From Caballeronia jiangsuensis (GTDB taxonomy: Bacteria; Pseudomonadota; Gammaproteobacteria; Burkholderiales; Burkholderiaceae): a stretch of 45,308 nucleotides of DNA. Made by a program: the position numbers and the translations under genes. Shown one piece after another: positions 16,527 through 24,883 of the stretch; positions within the stretch are counted from its first letter, which is position 1, and each line of letters opens with the position of its first letter. The stretch lies in contig JFHF01000057.1 of NCBI GenBank assembly GCA_000648925.1, positions 1 through 45,308 of the forward strand, in the 5' to 3' direction. The notes under the pieces were generated by a model. It was given only the letters and a program-made list of their open reading frames with translations. It was not told where the DNA came from and did no database searches.

Positions 16527-19394
16527 ATGAGCGACAGCACGCTTGCGAAGAGCTTCGAGCCTCAAAACATCGAGTCCCAATGGGGCCCGGAATGGGAAAA
16601 ACGCGGGCTTTCCGCGCCCACGTTCAAAGAGGGCGCGAAGAATTTCTCCATCCAGTTGCCGCCTCCGAACGTCACCGGCACGCTGCACATGGGGCACGCG
16701 TTCAATCAGACCATCATGGACGGTCTCACGCGCTATCACCGTATGCTCGGCGAGAACACGCTGTGGGTGCCGGGCACGGACCACGCAGGCATCGCGACGC
16801 AGATCGTCGTGGAGCGTCAACTCGATGCGCAAGGCGTGTCGCGCCATGACCTCGGCCGCGAGGAATTCCTGAAGCGCGTCTGGGCGTGGAAGCAGCAATC
16901 TGGCTCGACGATCACGAATCAGGTGCGCCGCCTGGGCGCGTCGATCGACTGGTCGCGCGAATACTTCACGATGGACGACAAGATGTCGGCCGCCGTGCGC
17001 GACGTGTTCGTCACGCTCTACAAGCAAGGGCTCATCTATCGCGGCAAGCGCCTCGTGAACTGGGACCCGGTGCTCGGCACGGCCGTGTCGGATCTGGAAG
17101 TCGTGAGCGAGGAAGAGAACGGCAGCCTGTGGCACATCCAGTATCCGCTGCCGGACGGATCGGGCCATCTCACGGTTGCGACGACGCGCCCCGAAACCAT
17201 GCTCGGCGACGTCGCCGTGATGGTGCATCCGGAAGACGAGCGGTATCGGCATCTGATCGGCAAGACGGTCGTGCTGCCGCTGTGCGATCGCGAAATCCCG
17301 GTGATCGCCGATGAATACGTCGATCGCGAATTCGGCACCGGCGTCGTGAAGGTCACGCCCGCGCACGATTTCAACGACTACGCCGTCGGCCAGCGCCACA
17401 AGCTGCCGCAGATCGAGATTCTCACGCTCGACGCGAAGATCAACGACAACGCGCCCGAAAAGTATCGCGGCATGGACCGCTTCGACGCGCGCAAGGAAGT
17501 CGTGAAGGATCTCGAAACGCTCGGCCTGCTCGAATCCGTCAAGCCGCACAAACTGATGGTGCCGCGCGGCGATCGCACGCAGGTCGTGATCGAGCCGATG
17601 CTCACGGACCAGTGGTTCGTCGCGATGACCAAGGCCGCGCCCGAAGGCACGTTCAATCCGGGCAGGTCGATCACGGAAACGTCGCTCGATGTCGTGCGCA
17701 GCGGCCAGATCAAGTTCGTGCCGGAGAACTGGACCACCACGTACTATCAGTGGCTCGAAAACATCCAGGACTGGTGCATCTCGCGTCAGTTGTGGTGGGG
17801 CCATCAGATTCCCGCGTGGTACGGCGAGAACGGCGAGATCTTCGTCGCGAAGACCGAAGAAGAAGCCCGCGCCGATGCCGACGCGCAAGGCTACAAAGGC
17901 TCGCTCAAGCGCGATGAAGACGTGCTCGACACGTGGTTCTCGTCCGCGCTCGTGCCGTTCTCGTCGCTCGGCTGGCCGAACGAGACGAAGGAACTCGACG
18001 CATTCCTGCCTTCTTCCGTGCTCGTGACGGGCTTCGACATCATCTTTTTCTGGGTCGCCAGAATGGTGATGATGACCACGCATTTCACCGGAAAGGTGCC
18101 GTTCGACACCGTCTATGTGCATGGCCTGGTGCGCGACGCCGAAGGTCAGAAGATGTCGAAGAGCAAGGGCAACACGCTCGACCCGATCGACATCGTGGAT
18201 GGCATCGATCTCGAAGCGCTCGTCGCGAAACGCACGACGGGCCTCATGAACCCGAAGGCCGCCGCGCAGATCGAGAAAAAGACGCGCAAGGAATTCCCCG
18301 AGGGCATTCCGTCGTTCGGCACGGACGCGCTGCGCTTCACGATGGCGTCGATGGCTACGCTCGGCCGCAACGTGAACTTCGACCTCGCGCGCTGCGAGGG
18401 CTATCGCAATTTCTGCAACAAGCTGTGGAACGCCACGCGCTTCGTGCTGATGAACTGCGAAGGTCATGATTGCGGTTTCGCGAATCCGGGCGCGTGCAAG
18501 CCGGGCGATTGCGGTCCGGGCGGCTACACGGATTACTCGCAGGCCGATTTCTGGATCGTATCGCTGCTCCAGCGCGTGGAAGCGGAAGTGGAGAAAGGCT
18601 TCGCTGACTATCGGTTCGACAACGTCGCGAGCGCGATCTACAAGTTCGTGTGGGATGAGTACTGCGACTGGTATCTCGAACTCGCGAAGGTGCAGATCCA
18701 GACGGGCACGCCGGAACAGCAGACCGCGACGCGACGCACGCTGCTGCGCGTGCTGGAAACGGTGCTGCGCCTCGCGCATCCGATCATTCCGTTCATCACC
18801 GAGGCGCTGTGGCAGAAGGTCGCCCCGCTGACGGACGCGTTCCCGTCGGGCGCGAAGGAAGGCGAAGTGTCGATCATGACGCAGCCCTACCCGCGCGCCG
18901 CGCAGAAAAAAATCGACGAATCCGCAGAACAGTGGGCCGCCGAACTGAAGACTGTCATCGATGCATGTCGTAATCTGCGTGGCGAAATGAATCTGTCGCC
19001 CGCGGTGAAGGTGCCGTTGCTCGCGCACGGCGACGCGGCGCGCCTCTCCGCGTTCGCGCCGTATATCGCCGCCCTCGCGCGTCTTTCCGAAGTGAAGATC
19101 ATCGACGACGAAGCCGCTCTCGACAAGGAAGCCCATGGCGCGCCGGTCGCGATTGTCGGCACGAGCAAGCTCGTGCTGAAGGTCGAGATCGATGTCGCCG
19201 CGGAGCGCGAGCGTCTCACGAAGGAAGTGGACCGTCTGACTGCCGAGATCGCAAAATGTAACGCGAAGCTCGGTAATGAAAGCTTTGTTGCAAAAGCGCC
19301 GGCGGCTGTCGTTGAACAGGAGCGCAAAAGGCTGGCAGAATACGGAACCACCATCGAGAAACTTCAGGCCCAATTATTGCGTCTGCCGGCTTGA
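16527..19394 (+). CDS. valS: Valyl-tRNA synthetase
   Basis: A 955-residue class I aminoacyl-tRNA synthetase that charges tRNA-Val. It has the HIGH motif as PPPNVTGTLHMGHAF (near residue 50), the editing domain (TTRPETMLGDVAVMVHPED, GTGVVKVTPAHDFNDY), the KMSKS loop in GQKMSKSKGNTLDPIDIVDG, an anticodon-binding helical domain and the C-terminal coiled coil typical of ValRS (AAERERLTKEVDRLTAEI). The ATG at 16527 gives MSDSTLAKSFEPQNIESQW, the normal family N-terminus; the frame open before it is ignored. It is followed by galU after 78 bases. Confidence 0.98.
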   Translation: MSDSTLAKSFEPQNIESQWGPEWEKRGLSAPTFKEGAKNFSIQLPPPNVTGTLHMGHAFNQTIMDGLTRYHRMLGENTLWVPGTDHAGIATQIVVERQLDAQGVSRHDLGREEFLKRVWAWKQQSGSTITNQVRRLGASIDWSREYFTMDDKMSAAVRDVFVTLYKQGLIYRGKRLVNWDPVLGTAVSDLEVVSEEENGSLWHIQYPLPDGSGHLTVATTRPETMLGDVAVMVHPEDERYRHLIGKTVVLPLCDREIPVIADEYVDREFGTGVVKVTPAHDFNDYAVGQRHKLPQIEILTLDAKINDNAPEKYRGMDRFDARKEVVKDLETLGLLESVKPHKLMVPRGDRTQVVIEPMLTDQWFVAMTKAAPEGTFNPGRSITETSLDVVRSGQIKFVPENWTTTYYQWLENIQDWCISRQLWWGHQIPAWYGENGEIFVAKTEEEARADADAQGYKGSLKRDEDVLDTWFSSALVPFSSLGWPNETKELDAFLPSSVLVTGFDIIFFWVARMVMMTTHFTGKVPFDTVYVHGLVRDAEGQKMSKSKGNTLDPIDIVDGIDLEALVAKRTTGLMNPKAAAQIEKKTRKEFPEGIPSFGTDALRFTMASMATLGRNVNFDLARCEGYRNFCNKLWNATRFVLMNCEGHDCGFANPGACKPGDCGPGGYTDYSQADFWIVSLLQRVEAEVEKGFADYRFDNVASAIYKFVWDEYCDWYLELAKVQIQTGTPEQQTATRRTLLRVLETVLRLAHPIIPFITEALWQKVAPLTDAFPSGAKEGEVSIMTQPYPRAAQKKIDESAEQWAAELKTVIDACRNLRGEMNLSPAVKVPLLAHGDAARLSAFAPYIAALARLSEVKIIDDEAALDKEAHGAPVAIVGTSKLVLKVEIDVAAERERLTKEVDRLTAEIAKCNAKLGNESFVAKAPAAVVEQERKRLAEYGTTIEKLQAQLLRLPA

Positions 19395-19472
19395 ATTGGG
19401 GGTTCGAATCATTTATCGATCCGTTCCGGTTGTCTCGACGTTTCAATGAATTAAGAGGATCAGGGTCATCAC

Positions 19473-20354
19473 ATGCTAAAAGTTACCAAAGCGGTTTTCC
19501 CCGTCGCAGGTCTGGGCACGCGGTTCCTACCCGCGACCAAGGCAAGCCCGAAGGAAATGCTGCCAGTCGTGGACAAGCCGCTGATTCAGTACGCGGTCGA
19601 AGAAGCGATGGCCGCCGGCATCACCGAAATGATCTTCGTGACTGGTCGCAGCAAGCGCGCCATCGAAGATCACTTCGACAAGTCGTACGAGATCGAAGCG
19701 GAACTCGAAGCGCGCGGCAAGGACAAGCTGCTCGAACTCGTGCGCAGCATCAAGCCGAGCCACGTGGACTGTTTCTATGTGCGTCAGGCCGAAGCGCTCG
19801 GTCTCGGCCACGCGGTGCTGTGCGCGGAAAAGCTCGTCGGCGATAACCCGTTCGCCGTGATCCTCGCGGACGATTTGCTGTACGGCAAGCCGCCCGTGAT
19901 GTCGCAGATGATCGAAGTATTCGATCACTATCACAGCTCGGTGATCGGCGTCGAAGAAATCCCGGCGCAGGATTCGAAGTCCTACGGCGTCATCGACGGC
20001 AAGGAGTGGGAAGACAACATCTTCAAGCTGTCGGGCATCGTCGAAAAGCCGGAACCGGCTGTGGCGCCGTCGAATCTGGGCGTGGTCGGCCGTTACGTGC
20101 TCAAGCCGCGCGTCTTCGATCACATCCGCGCGCTGAAGCCGGGCGCGGGCGGCGAACTGCAACTGACGGACGCGATTCAATCGTTGCTGTCGGACGAGCA
20201 AGTGCTCGCGTACAAGTACCACGGCACCCGTTTCGACTGCGGCAGCAAGCTGGGCTATCTCAAGGCCACGGTGGAATTCGCGCTGCGTCATCCGGAAGTG
20301 AAGGCGGATTTCGAGGAATATTTGCGCAATCGCGCGCCGATTCTCGAAGGCTGA
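19473..20354 (+). CDS. galU: UTP-glucose-1-phosphate uridylyltransferase
   Basis: A 293-residue enzyme making UDP-glucose from UTP and glucose-1-phosphate, feeding cell-envelope sugars. The nucleotide-binding opening AGLGTRFLPATKASPKEMLP, VDKPLIQYAVEEA, RQAEALGLGHAVLCA, FAVILADDLL and GVVGRYVLKP are characteristic of GalU. Length matches the family. The start ATG has a GAGGATCAGG Shine-Dalgarno-like stretch upstream. It is followed by a strong bidirectional terminator shared with the convergent tusA-like gene. Confidence 0.97.
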   Translation: MLKVTKAVFPVAGLGTRFLPATKASPKEMLPVVDKPLIQYAVEEAMAAGITEMIFVTGRSKRAIEDHFDKSYEIEAELEARGKDKLLELVRSIKPSHVDCFYVRQAEALGLGHAVLCAEKLVGDNPFAVILADDLLYGKPPVMSQMIEVFDHYHSSVIGVEEIPAQDSKSYGVIDGKEWEDNIFKLSGIVEKPEPAVAPSNLGVVGRYVLKPRVFDHIRALKPGAGGELQLTDAIQSLLSDEQVLAYKYHGTRFDCGSKLGYLKATVEFALRHPEVKADFEEYLRNRAPILEG

Positions 20355-20392
20355 AGCCGCGCTGGCTAGCTAGCTGGCTGGTTCGCCTGAAA

Positions 20393-20424
20393 AAAATGCC
20401 CGTCACCTGCGTGACGGGCATTTT
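20393..20424. terminator. Bidirectional rho-independent terminator between galU and tusA
   Basis: AAAATGCCCGTCAC, loop CTGC, then GTGACGGGCATTTT, continuing into GTTTTT on the plus strand and preceded by an A-run that becomes a T-run on the minus strand. This perfect hairpin lies between convergent genes and should end transcription from both. Confidence 0.93.
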
Positions 20425-20449
20425 GTTTTTGGACGCGTGCTTGTCTGTG

Positions 20450-20677
20450 TCAACGACGGCGCATCAGAAAGATGAACGTCTTGTCCTGCGACGTCGATTC
20501 GACGATCTCGTTGCCGGTCTGCTTGGCGAACGCCGCGAAATCGCGCTGCGATCCCGGGTCGGTGGCGAGCACCTTCAGAATCTGACCGCTCGTCATGTCG
20601 GCGAGCGCCTTCTTTGCCCGCAGAATCGGCAACGGACAGTTGAGCCCGCGCGCGTCGACTTCCTTGTGAACTTCCAT
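20450..20677 (-). CDS. tusA: TusA/SirA-type sulfurtransferase
   Basis: A 75-residue sulfur-carrier protein. The family signature DARGLNCPLPILRAKKAL, with the persulfide-forming Cys in CPxP, is near the N-terminus; the C-terminal half (ILKVLATDPGSQRDFAAFAK) fits the two-layer fold. TusA passes sulfur for 2-thiouridine in tRNA and other sulfur transfers. Other TusA paralogues serve selenium or dissimilatory sulfur transfer, so the exact role is open. An AAAGAAAGG Shine-Dalgarno lies before the start. Confidence 0.92.
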   Translation of the reverse strand: MEVHKEVDARGLNCPLPILRAKKALADMTSGQILKVLATDPGSQRDFAAFAKQTGNEIVESTSQDKTFIFLMRRR

Positions 20678-20819
20678 CGCGATTGAACCTTTCTTTGCCT
20701 GGGGGGTGAGCGCTCGGTGAAGGTTCGATTTTAGCGCAAGAGAGGTAAATCGATTGCGAGGGTGGTCGCATAAGGCTGACGTGAGAGCCGCCTCCTGCGC
20801 AGGATGAAGGAATCATTGA

Positions 20820-22553
20820 TTACTTGATGATGGCCTTCAGTAGTATGACGAGGATCGCTACAGCGACAACATACACCCAACCAGGAACTTCTTCACCGCT
20901 CGACTTCGACTGAGGCACGCCATTCGAGGATGCAGGTACGATGCGCGACGCAGGTTGAGGTGCTGCGCCAGGACTCGGCCGACTTGTCCTTCGAGTAACC
21001 GTCGCGGGCACAGACGGCGGTGCCGTAGTCCGCGAAGACGTACTGGCCCGATTGCGCATCTGGTCAAGCAACTTCTGATTTCCAGATGCCGTCGAATTTG
21101 CAGCATTCGGCGGTACTGAAGACGACCGTGTTGGTATCACTGTTGCCGGACTGCTACCGAGACTGGCCAAAAGTTTGCTATTTGCGTCGCTACGAGACGA
21201 CGTTCGCACTGTCGAATTGACCAGCGCAAGTCGATATCTTGCCTCCTCGCCTGCGATCTGCTGGACCAACCCTGGAGACGAAATCGTGATGGAAAGATGT
21301 GTATATTCACGCTTCGGGTTCGAGTAAGGCGGATCAACGAGACCTTTCACGCTCAACCAGCGCCCTTTCCAAGAACTATCAGGCTGTACTCTCATTTTCT
21401 CCAGCGCGTCACTCCAGATGGCGAGCTTTACACATTTCCCTCGCCAATCACCAAAGTTCACGAACACATACGGTCGGCCCCCTCTGCGACTCATCCCGCC
21501 GCCCACGTCGATCACCTCACCGACTAGCTCGACCATCTGTCCAACATAGCCGTGGACTCGCTGGTAATTGGAAGCATCCAGCACCGGGTATTGCCCCATG
21601 TAGGGCGCACGACGTCCTGATCCCGTCGCTGCGGGAGTAATGTACACCGGCGCTGCGGGAATCGACCGACCCGCAACGAACTCGCTCAATGATGGCGTCT
21701 GGACAATGTCCGCGCCGCATATCGAGGCAAAGTGGCTTACCTCTCTCGTGAGTCTGCTCAATCGGGAAAGCGTCGCGAAGGTCTCCGACGACGCAGGATC
21801 CGCAAAGTCATTGGCGCGAAAGACAAACGATTCAGGTTCACACTGCGTAGTCGTCCATAGCTGTGGAGACAGCAGAAGGGCGCGCAAAGCCAAGTCTATC
21901 GTGATGAACGAAAAGCGATCCAGTTGAGCGTTGAAATTTCGGTCCGTGCGCCTAGGATGCTGAAAGTTGCGATGCCCAAGCTCCGCGCTCTTCATGTTGG
22001 CCAAGCCAGGGACGAACATGCCATCGTAGTCGATGAGCTGAATGCTCGCGCCGTCCTGAGAAACCATCACGTTGCCCGGCTGGATATCGCCGTGCGCGAT
22101 ACCCTGGCTCTCGAGGTAAAGCGCAAGGTTTCGCAGCGCTTCGATCAGCTTCGCGACTCGCGCACTGTCTCTGTGATATTGCTCAACAAACTCGCCCAAG
22201 GTCGTACCTTGCGCCCACGCCATTTTGACAATGGGATAGTCAACCCCGTTGACCCTGACGCCCGATTTCAAAAAATCGAATGGCACAAAATACGGCGAGC
22301 GCAGTGAGCGCAATACTGATGAGACGGCATCGTAGCGCTGTTGTAATTCGCGAGACTCTTTATGAAAGCAACGTACTGCCAGCTTGCGGCCACCGACTGT
22401 CACGGTGTAAGTCAATGCGAATCCACCGCACATCGCCAAAGGCATGCCCAGACCTGTCGTCGCCACCTTGCCGCCGGTCAGCTCAGAATCAAGGAATGCC
22501 GTTCTGGGATGTTGCAGAACCTCTTGATACTGCTCGAGTGTCGGGTACGTCAT
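20820..22553 (-). CDS. Membrane-anchored Ser/Thr kinase-like protein with OB-like domain (TerY-P triad)
   Basis: A 577-residue protein with three parts. (a) Kinase-like domain, about residues 30-230: glycine region MPLAMCGGFALTY, HGDIQPGN with catalytic Asp near 156 and Asn near 161, and DYDG (near 175) in place of DFG. Where most kinases have the VAIK lysine, this has Arg (LAVRCF, near 61). (b) An OB-fold-like domain, about 335-425 (GQMVELVGEVIDV, PYVFVNFGDWRGKCVKLAIW, WLSVKGLVDPPY), possibly nucleic-acid binding. (c) A Ser/Pro/Thr-rich low-complexity linker of about 110 residues and a final membrane helix (WVYVVAVAILVILL). The start overlaps the PP2C stop as ATGA. Kinases of the TerY-phosphorylation triad have this context; such triads have been reported as anti-phage systems. 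Confidence 0.87.
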   Translation of the reverse strand: MTYPTLEQYQEVLQHPRTAFLDSELTGGKVATTGLGMPLAMCGGFALTYTVTVGGRKLAVRCFHKESRELQQRYDAVSSVLRSLRSPYFVPFDFLKSGVRVNGVDYPIVKMAWAQGTTLGEFVEQYHRDSARVAKLIEALRNLALYLESQGIAHGDIQPGNVMVSQDGASIQLIDYDGMFVPGLANMKSAELGHRNFQHPRRTDRNFNAQLDRFSFITIDLALRALLLSPQLWTTTQCEPESFVFRANDFADPASSETFATLSRLSRLTREVSHFASICGADIVQTPSLSEFVAGRSIPAAPVYITPAATGSGRRAPYMGQYPVLDASNYQRVHGYVGQMVELVGEVIDVGGGMSRRGGRPYVFVNFGDWRGKCVKLAIWSDALEKMRVQPDSSWKGRWLSVKGLVDPPYSNPKREYTHLSITISSPGLVQQIAGEEARYRLALVNSTVRTSSRSDANSKLLASLGSSPATVIPTRSSSVPPNAANSTASGNQKLLDQMRNRASTSSRTTAPPSVPATVTRRTSRPSPGAAPQPASRIVPASSNGVPQSKSSGEEVPGWVYVVAVAILVILLKAIIK

Positions 22554-23284
22554 CCCGCAACCGCTCCATCAAAACCAAGAACAAGCAAGGTGGTATCGTC
22601 GACCCGCATTGCACCAATTCTTCGCTGTTCCAGCACAAGGTGTCTGAACGCGTCCTCGGTATTCGCCGCCAACAACAAATCAGCACGAGATCGCGCAGAC
22701 TCAGCGGTGTTCAGCAACCAATGTCCTAGCGCGTCAGTCATCATCAAGACAATGCTCTGTTTCGTCAGCGGCCAGACAACGCACGACTCCGTGTTGAACG
22801 CTCTGGAAGCAACGAAAACGTTCGCTGCGGATAACGTCGATAGAAGTTTGGGCCGCGCATCGAACTCTTCGGCGCGCCTGTAGGGAAAGGACTCCAAAGT
22901 ATCAGCGTCGCTCAGATGAACAGCCAGACTGTCGCCGACGGCGATAATCTCGAGCTCCTGCAAATTCTCACGCCATTCCGCGCCAAGCAACGTTGCGAAA
23001 CTCCCTCGCTCGAATGCGGCTTGCCGCGACCAGGACATCGCACCAAAGTCGGAGGTCCTCTCGTAAAGCCTCCTCGCAGCGTCGACCCAACAAACGCTTA
23101 TTGAAGGTTCCTCGATGAATCTCGAGACGAGGAGTCGCGCCCAAGACTGCGAATCAAAAGACTCAGAGGCACCGTCCGATATTGCGAAGATGCCACGCGA
23201 TGAATCGATGCTCGTCGCATCTTCGTTTGCATCTTGCTCTTCGATATTCTTGGCGATTGAAGCCTTAAAGACGACGTCGAACAT
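22550..23284 (-). CDS. PP2C-family Ser/Thr phosphatase (TerY-P triad)
   Basis: A 244-residue PP2C-type metal-dependent phosphatase. Metal-binding motifs are EDA near residue 21, FAISDGASES (Asp-Gly near 37-38) and the C-terminal RVDDTTLLVLGFD. MMTDALGHWL, near two thirds of the way, takes the place of the usual SDG motif. It presumably reverses phosphorylation by the kinase encoded next. A GTG 27 bases upstream (23311) is in frame, but the ATG at 23284 is preferred because it begins just after the vWA stop (23292) instead of overlapping it. Neither start has a strong Shine-Dalgarno. Base composition is AT-richer than the core genes around it. Confidence 0.85.
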   Translation of the reverse strand: MFDVVFKASIAKNIEEQDANEDATSIDSSRGIFAISDGASESFDSQSWARLLVSRFIEEPSISVCWVDAARRLYERTSDFGAMSWSRQAAFERGSFATLLGAEWRENLQELEIIAVGDSLAVHLSDADTLESFPYRRAEEFDARPKLLSTLSAANVFVASRAFNTESCVVWPLTKQSIVLMMTDALGHWLLNTAESARSRADLLLAANTEDAFRHLVLEQRRIGAMRVDDTTLLVLGFDGAVAG

Positions 23285-23291
23285 CTTCGAT

Positions 23292-24128
23292 TTATCGAAG
23301 CTGCGAGGCACGCGTGCCGATGTCGAAAAAATTCACGATCTCGCCTGCTTCTGCGTTGAACATGAAGCCCCGGCTTTCGAGCGAAGCTTGGATACTTTTT
23401 TCCTGCGCCATTCGAACGAGATGTTCCGGCAACTGGCTTGACATGCGAAAGAGCAGTTTCGCGTATTGATCAGGCAATGCACTGTCGGACGCGGGGAACT
23501 GCACCGGCTGTCCACACTGCGCACTCACGTGCAAATTAAGCAACAGTACGTGGCCATCGCTGGTATGGAACTGGCGAAGCGTTTCCGCCAGCGCGCCCGG
23601 ATCCCCATCGGTCGACTCCCCGTCCGTCACGTGAAGAACGGTCGGTGGATAACTCTGCGAATGTGCGTCGCACCAGCCTGCGAGCGCCTCTGCGGCCATC
23701 GTGATGCCCGCGCACATTGGCGTACCACCGTCCGCCTTAGGCTCGAACCAGACTGGAAATTTAACCGACTGTTCAATAAAGCCCCCCGCACCATCATCCA
23801 ACTTACGGTTACGATCTTCCACTCGAAGCGGGTTCGCTTCAATTTGAGATATTGGTTGCAGGAGAGACGTCGCCAGATTGCCGCGAAAACCGTTGGCCGC
23901 CCCGGTCCCGCCGTATCCGATGACACCAATTTCAAAATAATCCCTTACTCCGTCGGATTTCGTGCAGCGTGTAACCAGGTTCACCAGAGTTCTATTGAGA
24001 ACGTCGGCCACGAACTGTGCCTTCGTGCGCTCGCTACCCGCCATTCTGTCAGCCATTGAGCCAGACTGGTCTACGAGAAACAGCAAAACCGTTGGATCAC
24101 TACGCTGGATGGCGGCTTGGTAAGCCAT
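23292..24128 (-). CDS. TerY-like von Willebrand factor A protein (TerY-P triad)
   Basis: A 278-residue vWA-domain protein, first gene of the triad. A complete metal-ion-dependent adhesion site can be seen: DQSGSM (Asp near 20, Ser 22 and 24), a GTGAAN loop and HVTDGESTDGDPG. The domain covers about residues 12-200; the C-terminal 60 residues are helical and include LLFRMSSQLPEHLVRMAQEK. vWA proteins of this type are thought to act as scaffold or substrate for the kinase-phosphatase pair. The ATG at 24128 is chosen for its AAGGA Shine-Dalgarno at good spacing; the frame continues upstream to 24188. No terABCDE genes are nearby. Confidence 0.87.
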   Translation of the reverse strand: MAYQAAIQRSDPTVLLFLVDQSGSMADRMAGSERTKAQFVADVLNRTLVNLVTRCTKSDGVRDYFEIGVIGYGGTGAANGFRGNLATSLLQPISQIEANPLRVEDRNRKLDDGAGGFIEQSVKFPVWFEPKADGGTPMCAGITMAAEALAGWCDAHSQSYPPTVLHVTDGESTDGDPGALAETLRQFHTSDGHVLLLNLHVSAQCGQPVQFPASDSALPDQYAKLLFRMSSQLPEHLVRMAQEKSIQASLESRGFMFNAEAGEIVNFFDIGTRASQLR

Positions 24129-24171
24129 ATTGTTATCCTTATCAAACATTGCGTCTTTTGAAATGTTCGCA

Positions 24172-24180
24172 AAGATACCA
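24172..24180 (-). promoter_or_regulatory. Possible extended -10 promoter of the TerY-P operon
   Basis: On the minus strand TGGTATCTT forms an extended -10 (TGnTATCTT) about 44 bases before the vWA start. The -35 region has no clear match. TTGACT lies close upstream but at the wrong spacing. Confidence 0.3.
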
Positions 24181-24300
24181 GTAGTCAACCCAATAAACTA
24201 GTGACAAGAATCAGCCTTTTACTGTTAGCACTTCTATTTGACACAGTTTGTAAAAGTCATCGAAAGCTCAGTGGCCAAACGCGAAATCCGTCCCCTCACA

Positions 24301-24348
24301 TTCAAAAGCCTGCGCATCGCAATGCCGATACGCATCGCTTTCCTCACG
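24301..24348 (-). pseudogene. Remnant resembling the 3' end of the Gfo/Idh/MocA gene
   Basis: About 48 bases match 24941-24988, inside the 3' end of the dehydrogenase gene at 24917-25933, in the same orientation, with about eight differences including one gap. On the minus strand both encode the phrase RIGIAMR; the remnant then runs off without the rest of the gene. The copies flank the higBA remnant, so this is either a leftover of a second dehydrogenase gene or a duplication made when the module arrived. It is short, so chance is possible but unlikely. Confidence 0.45.
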
Positions 24349-24397
24349 AAGACAGGCCCATGCTGGTTGAGACTCTTCTAGTTCACGCGTGACGTTG

Positions 24398-24550
24398 TTG
24401 AAGCTAGCTTGCTCTGTGTATGTGCCAAGTTCGAGAAAGCTGTCTATGTTTTGCATTGCTTCTAAAATAGGCACAACGTCCCAGCGCGATAAGGAAATCG
24501 CAGCGATTCGCTATCGCGCGATCACGACCGAAAGGAAAACACGGATATGA
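24398..24550 (+). pseudogene. Decayed higB-type (Gp49-like) toxin gene
   Basis: Broken pieces of a HigB-like toxin C-terminus lie directly before the antitoxin. Reading across frames gives VYV, then (after one apparent base loss) AKFEKAVYVLHCF, then a TAA where the family has CAA for Gln (the family reads ...YVLHCFQKKTQ...). After another shift it gives TSQRDKEIAAIRYRAI, ending in a TGA that overlaps the next ATG as ATGA. That order of phrases and the overlap are those of HigBA operons. At least one nonsense change and two frameshifts are needed, so no toxin can be made. The N-terminal part before about 24398 is not recognisable. Confidence 0.72.
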
Positions 24551-24882
24551 GCAAAGTCGACACCCAAGTGCGGCACGTAACCAAGCCCGGCGCAAACATC
24601 TTCACCGAACTCGGCTTCGCGGCCGACGAAGCCCGTCGATACCATGACGAGTCGCAAGCACTCGTCGGCCAGACCCTGGCGCTCAAAGCGCAACTCATGG
24701 ACGAACTCGCCACGTGGATCGAAGCGCACCACCTCAAGCAAGCCGAAGCCGCCGAGATACTGCATGTCACGCGGCCTCGCGTCTCGGATGTCGTGAACAA
24801 GAAAACGGCCAAGTTCACCATCGATACGCTGGTGGAGATGCTGGCTCGGGTGGGCAAACCCGTCAGGCTGGTTGTCGGATAA
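24547..24882 (+). CDS. HigA-type XRE-family antitoxin/regulator, orphan
   Basis: A 111-residue DNA-binding protein. The N-terminal phrase GANIFTELGFAADEARRYHD is typical of HigA-like antitoxins paired with Gp49-like toxins. The helix-turn-helix spans about residues 52-80 (LKQAEAAEILHVTRPRVSDV), followed by KFTIDTLVEMLARVGKPVRLVV. In an intact module it would bind and neutralise HigB and repress the operon. Here the toxin gene upstream is broken, so it is an orphan that may still act as a repressor or protect against related toxins. An AAAGGAAAAC Shine-Dalgarno-like stretch precedes the ATG. Confidence 0.88.
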   Translation: MSKVDTQVRHVTKPGANIFTELGFAADEARRYHDESQALVGQTLALKAQLMDELATWIEAHHLKQAEAAEILHVTRPRVSDVVNKKTAKFTIDTLVEMLARVGKPVRLVVG

Positions 24883-24883
24883 A

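Noticed and set aside
20355..20389. GCTGGCTAGCTAGCTGGCTGG repeat-like run after galU
   Set aside because: A short low-complexity palindromic stretch next to a clear terminator; no sign of a larger repeat or site.
24201..24474. Short frames on both strands upstream of higA as possible new genes
   Set aside because: This stretch is explained better by the dehydrogenase-end remnant and the broken higB fragments.
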